From positions 1 to 6,595 of the forward strand of contig CALPIR020000130.1 of NCBI GenBank assembly GCA_943323675.2: a stretch of 6,595 nucleotides of DNA, read 5' to 3'. The notes below the pieces were generated by a model. It worked only from the letters and a program-made list of their open reading frames with translations, did no database searches and was not told the origin of the DNA. Source of the DNA: Chitinophaga pinensis. Its GTDB lineage: Bacteria > Bacteroidota > Bacteroidia > UKL13-3. Positions 5,706 through 6,595 of this stretch are shown here, in pieces; position 1 is the first letter of the stretch, and each line of letters opens with the position of its first letter. The position numbers and the translations under genes are program-made.

Positions 5706-6595
5706 ATGCCTTTTAAAATATTTCGTTTTTTGCTCCTTTTGCCTATTTTGTTTTTGGCTCATGTTTCAATGGCTCAACAATATGGTTTCGAGTGGATTAA
5801 AACATACCAACCTTATTATAAAATCTTAATAGGTAAAACAGCTACTTATCGTATTGGGTACACTGCATTGCAAAATGCGGGTGTTAATATTTCAGGCATC
5901 AACCCAAAACGCATGCAACTTTTTTACCAGGGCAAGGAAGTACCTATATACGTTGCAGGCGAAGCCGATAATGTGTTTAATAACAATGATTTTATAGAAT
6001 TTGTTGGCTTTAAAAATACGGGTAAAATTGATCAAGAGTTATATGATAATGTGAGTTGGCAACCCAACGTTTTTAATGGTTTATTTACCGATACCTCTGC
6101 ATATTTTTTAACCATATTGCCCGATACTACTTTACATGTACCGCTGCGCTTTGTGCAAGAAAATGATTTTGATTTCACAGGATTACAACCCGAATTGTAC
6201 TTTAATGATACCATTGTTTTGGCTCCTGCCGAGGAGTATTTAGATGGCCCTGATTTGATGAATGCCAGCGAAAAGTATGTTAGTTCTGAATACCAAGATG
6301 GCGAAGGTTGGGCTAGTGAGCGAATTGGGTGGTATAACCCGCGTACATTTTTAATGAATACCCCTGCGTTATACGCAAGTGGTCCTGCGCCCACAATTGA
6401 GTTAAAAGTTATTGGAGGATCTAATGCACAATATACAGGCCTATATAACCATCATGTGCAAATTGGATTAAGCACTGATAACAGTTCCTTTACAACCATA
6501 GTTGATCAAACGTATACTGGTTATGATGATTTAACTTTTAATCCATCTATTTCTGCCACAAATATTGGTAACAATACTTACCTTAGGGTAAGCGC
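5706..6595 (+). CDS. Secreted C25 (gingipain/PorU-like) peptidase-family protein, N-terminal part (runs off right edge)
   Basis: The frame is open from ATG 5706 to the window end (296 codons, no stop), so this is the N-terminal part of a longer protein. Residues 1-23 form a clear Sec signal peptide (MPFKIFRFLLLLPILFLAHV) with likely cleavage after SMA, before QQ. The mature region follows a pattern I associate with Bacteroidota C25-family cysteine peptidases linked to the T9SS: YYKILIGKTATYRIGYTALQ (37-56), INPKRMQLFYQGKEVPIYV (65-83), DFIEFVGFKNTGKID (95-109), LFTDTSAYFLT (126-136) and EYQDGEGW (195-202). The catalytic His/Cys domain and any C-terminal T9SS sorting domain would lie beyond the window, so activity is unproven. 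It could be the PorU sortase itself or another large cell-surface C25 protein; these cannot be separated here. Several sampled 60-base lines are about 40-45% GC against about 30-38% in the glycosyltransferase genes, suggesting this gene belongs to the more stable genomic background. It lies downstream of the polysaccharide operon, on the same strand, and is probably separately transcribed. Confidence 0.65.
   Translation, partial: MPFKIFRFLLLLPILFLAHVSMAQQYGFEWIKTYQPYYKILIGKTATYRIGYTALQNAGVNISGINPKRMQLFYQGKEVPIYVAGEADNVFNNNDFIEFVGFKNTGKIDQELYDNVSWQPNVFNGLFTDTSAYFLTILPDTTLHVPLRFVQENDFDFTGLQPELYFNDTIVLAPAEEYLDGPDLMNASEKYVSSEYQDGEGWASERIGWYNPRTFLMNTPALYASGPAPTIELKVIGGSNAQYTGLYNHHVQIGLSTDNSSFTTIVDQTYTGYDDLTFNPSISATNIGNNTYLRVS

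Noticed and set aside
6032..6394. Minus-strand reading frame of 120 codons opposite the right-edge gene
   Set aside because: The plus strand here encodes the C25-like protein with a signal peptide and family motifs; the reverse frame shows no recognisable domain and is a shadow.

Overview
The window looks like a piece of a Bacteroidota chromosome. The DNA is AT-rich, most starts lack a Shine-Dalgarno sequence, one divergent promoter fits the Bacteroidota TTG / TAnnTTTG pattern, and the right end carries the N-terminal part of a secreted protein resembling C25 (gingipain/PorU-like) peptidases of the type IX secretion system (T9SS). I cannot assign a genus.

Layout: (1) At the left edge, on the minus strand, is the N-terminal 173 codons of a GT4 glycosyltransferase whose gene continues beyond the window. 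(2) A 122-base divergent intergenic region (521-642) contains a good minus-strand promoter candidate and a weaker plus-strand one. (3) A plus-strand run from 643 to 5621 holds five tightly packed genes: a polytopic Wzy-like oligosaccharide repeat-unit polymerase, a GT2 glycosyltransferase, a GT4 glycosyltransferase, a rhamnosyltransferase-like GT2, and a WfgS-like GT2. The junctions are an 8-base overlap or gaps of 7, 5 and 1 bases, so this is almost certainly one transcription unit. (4) After an 84-base gap holding a short inverted repeat comes the signal-peptide-bearing C25-like protein, which runs off the right edge.

How the genes fit together: the glycosyltransferases would add sugars one at a time to an undecaprenyl-linked acceptor on the cytoplasmic face of the inner membrane. 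After flipping, the Wzy-like protein would polymerise the repeat units on the periplasmic face, giving an O-antigen, capsule or exopolysaccharide. The flippase (Wzx), the initiating sugar-phosphate transferase, the nucleotide-sugar synthesis genes and the export or ligation genes are not in this window. Four plus-strand transferases and one divergent one would suit a repeat unit of roughly four to six sugars, but this is inference.

I see no RNA gene, CRISPR array, insertion sequence or clear intrinsic terminator. No stretch longer than 300 bases lacks a gene. The content is that of a normal, variable surface-polysaccharide locus. I did not find a convincing new system; the points most worth checking are the T9SS-type neighbour, the divergent promoter region and some start and translation-signal details.
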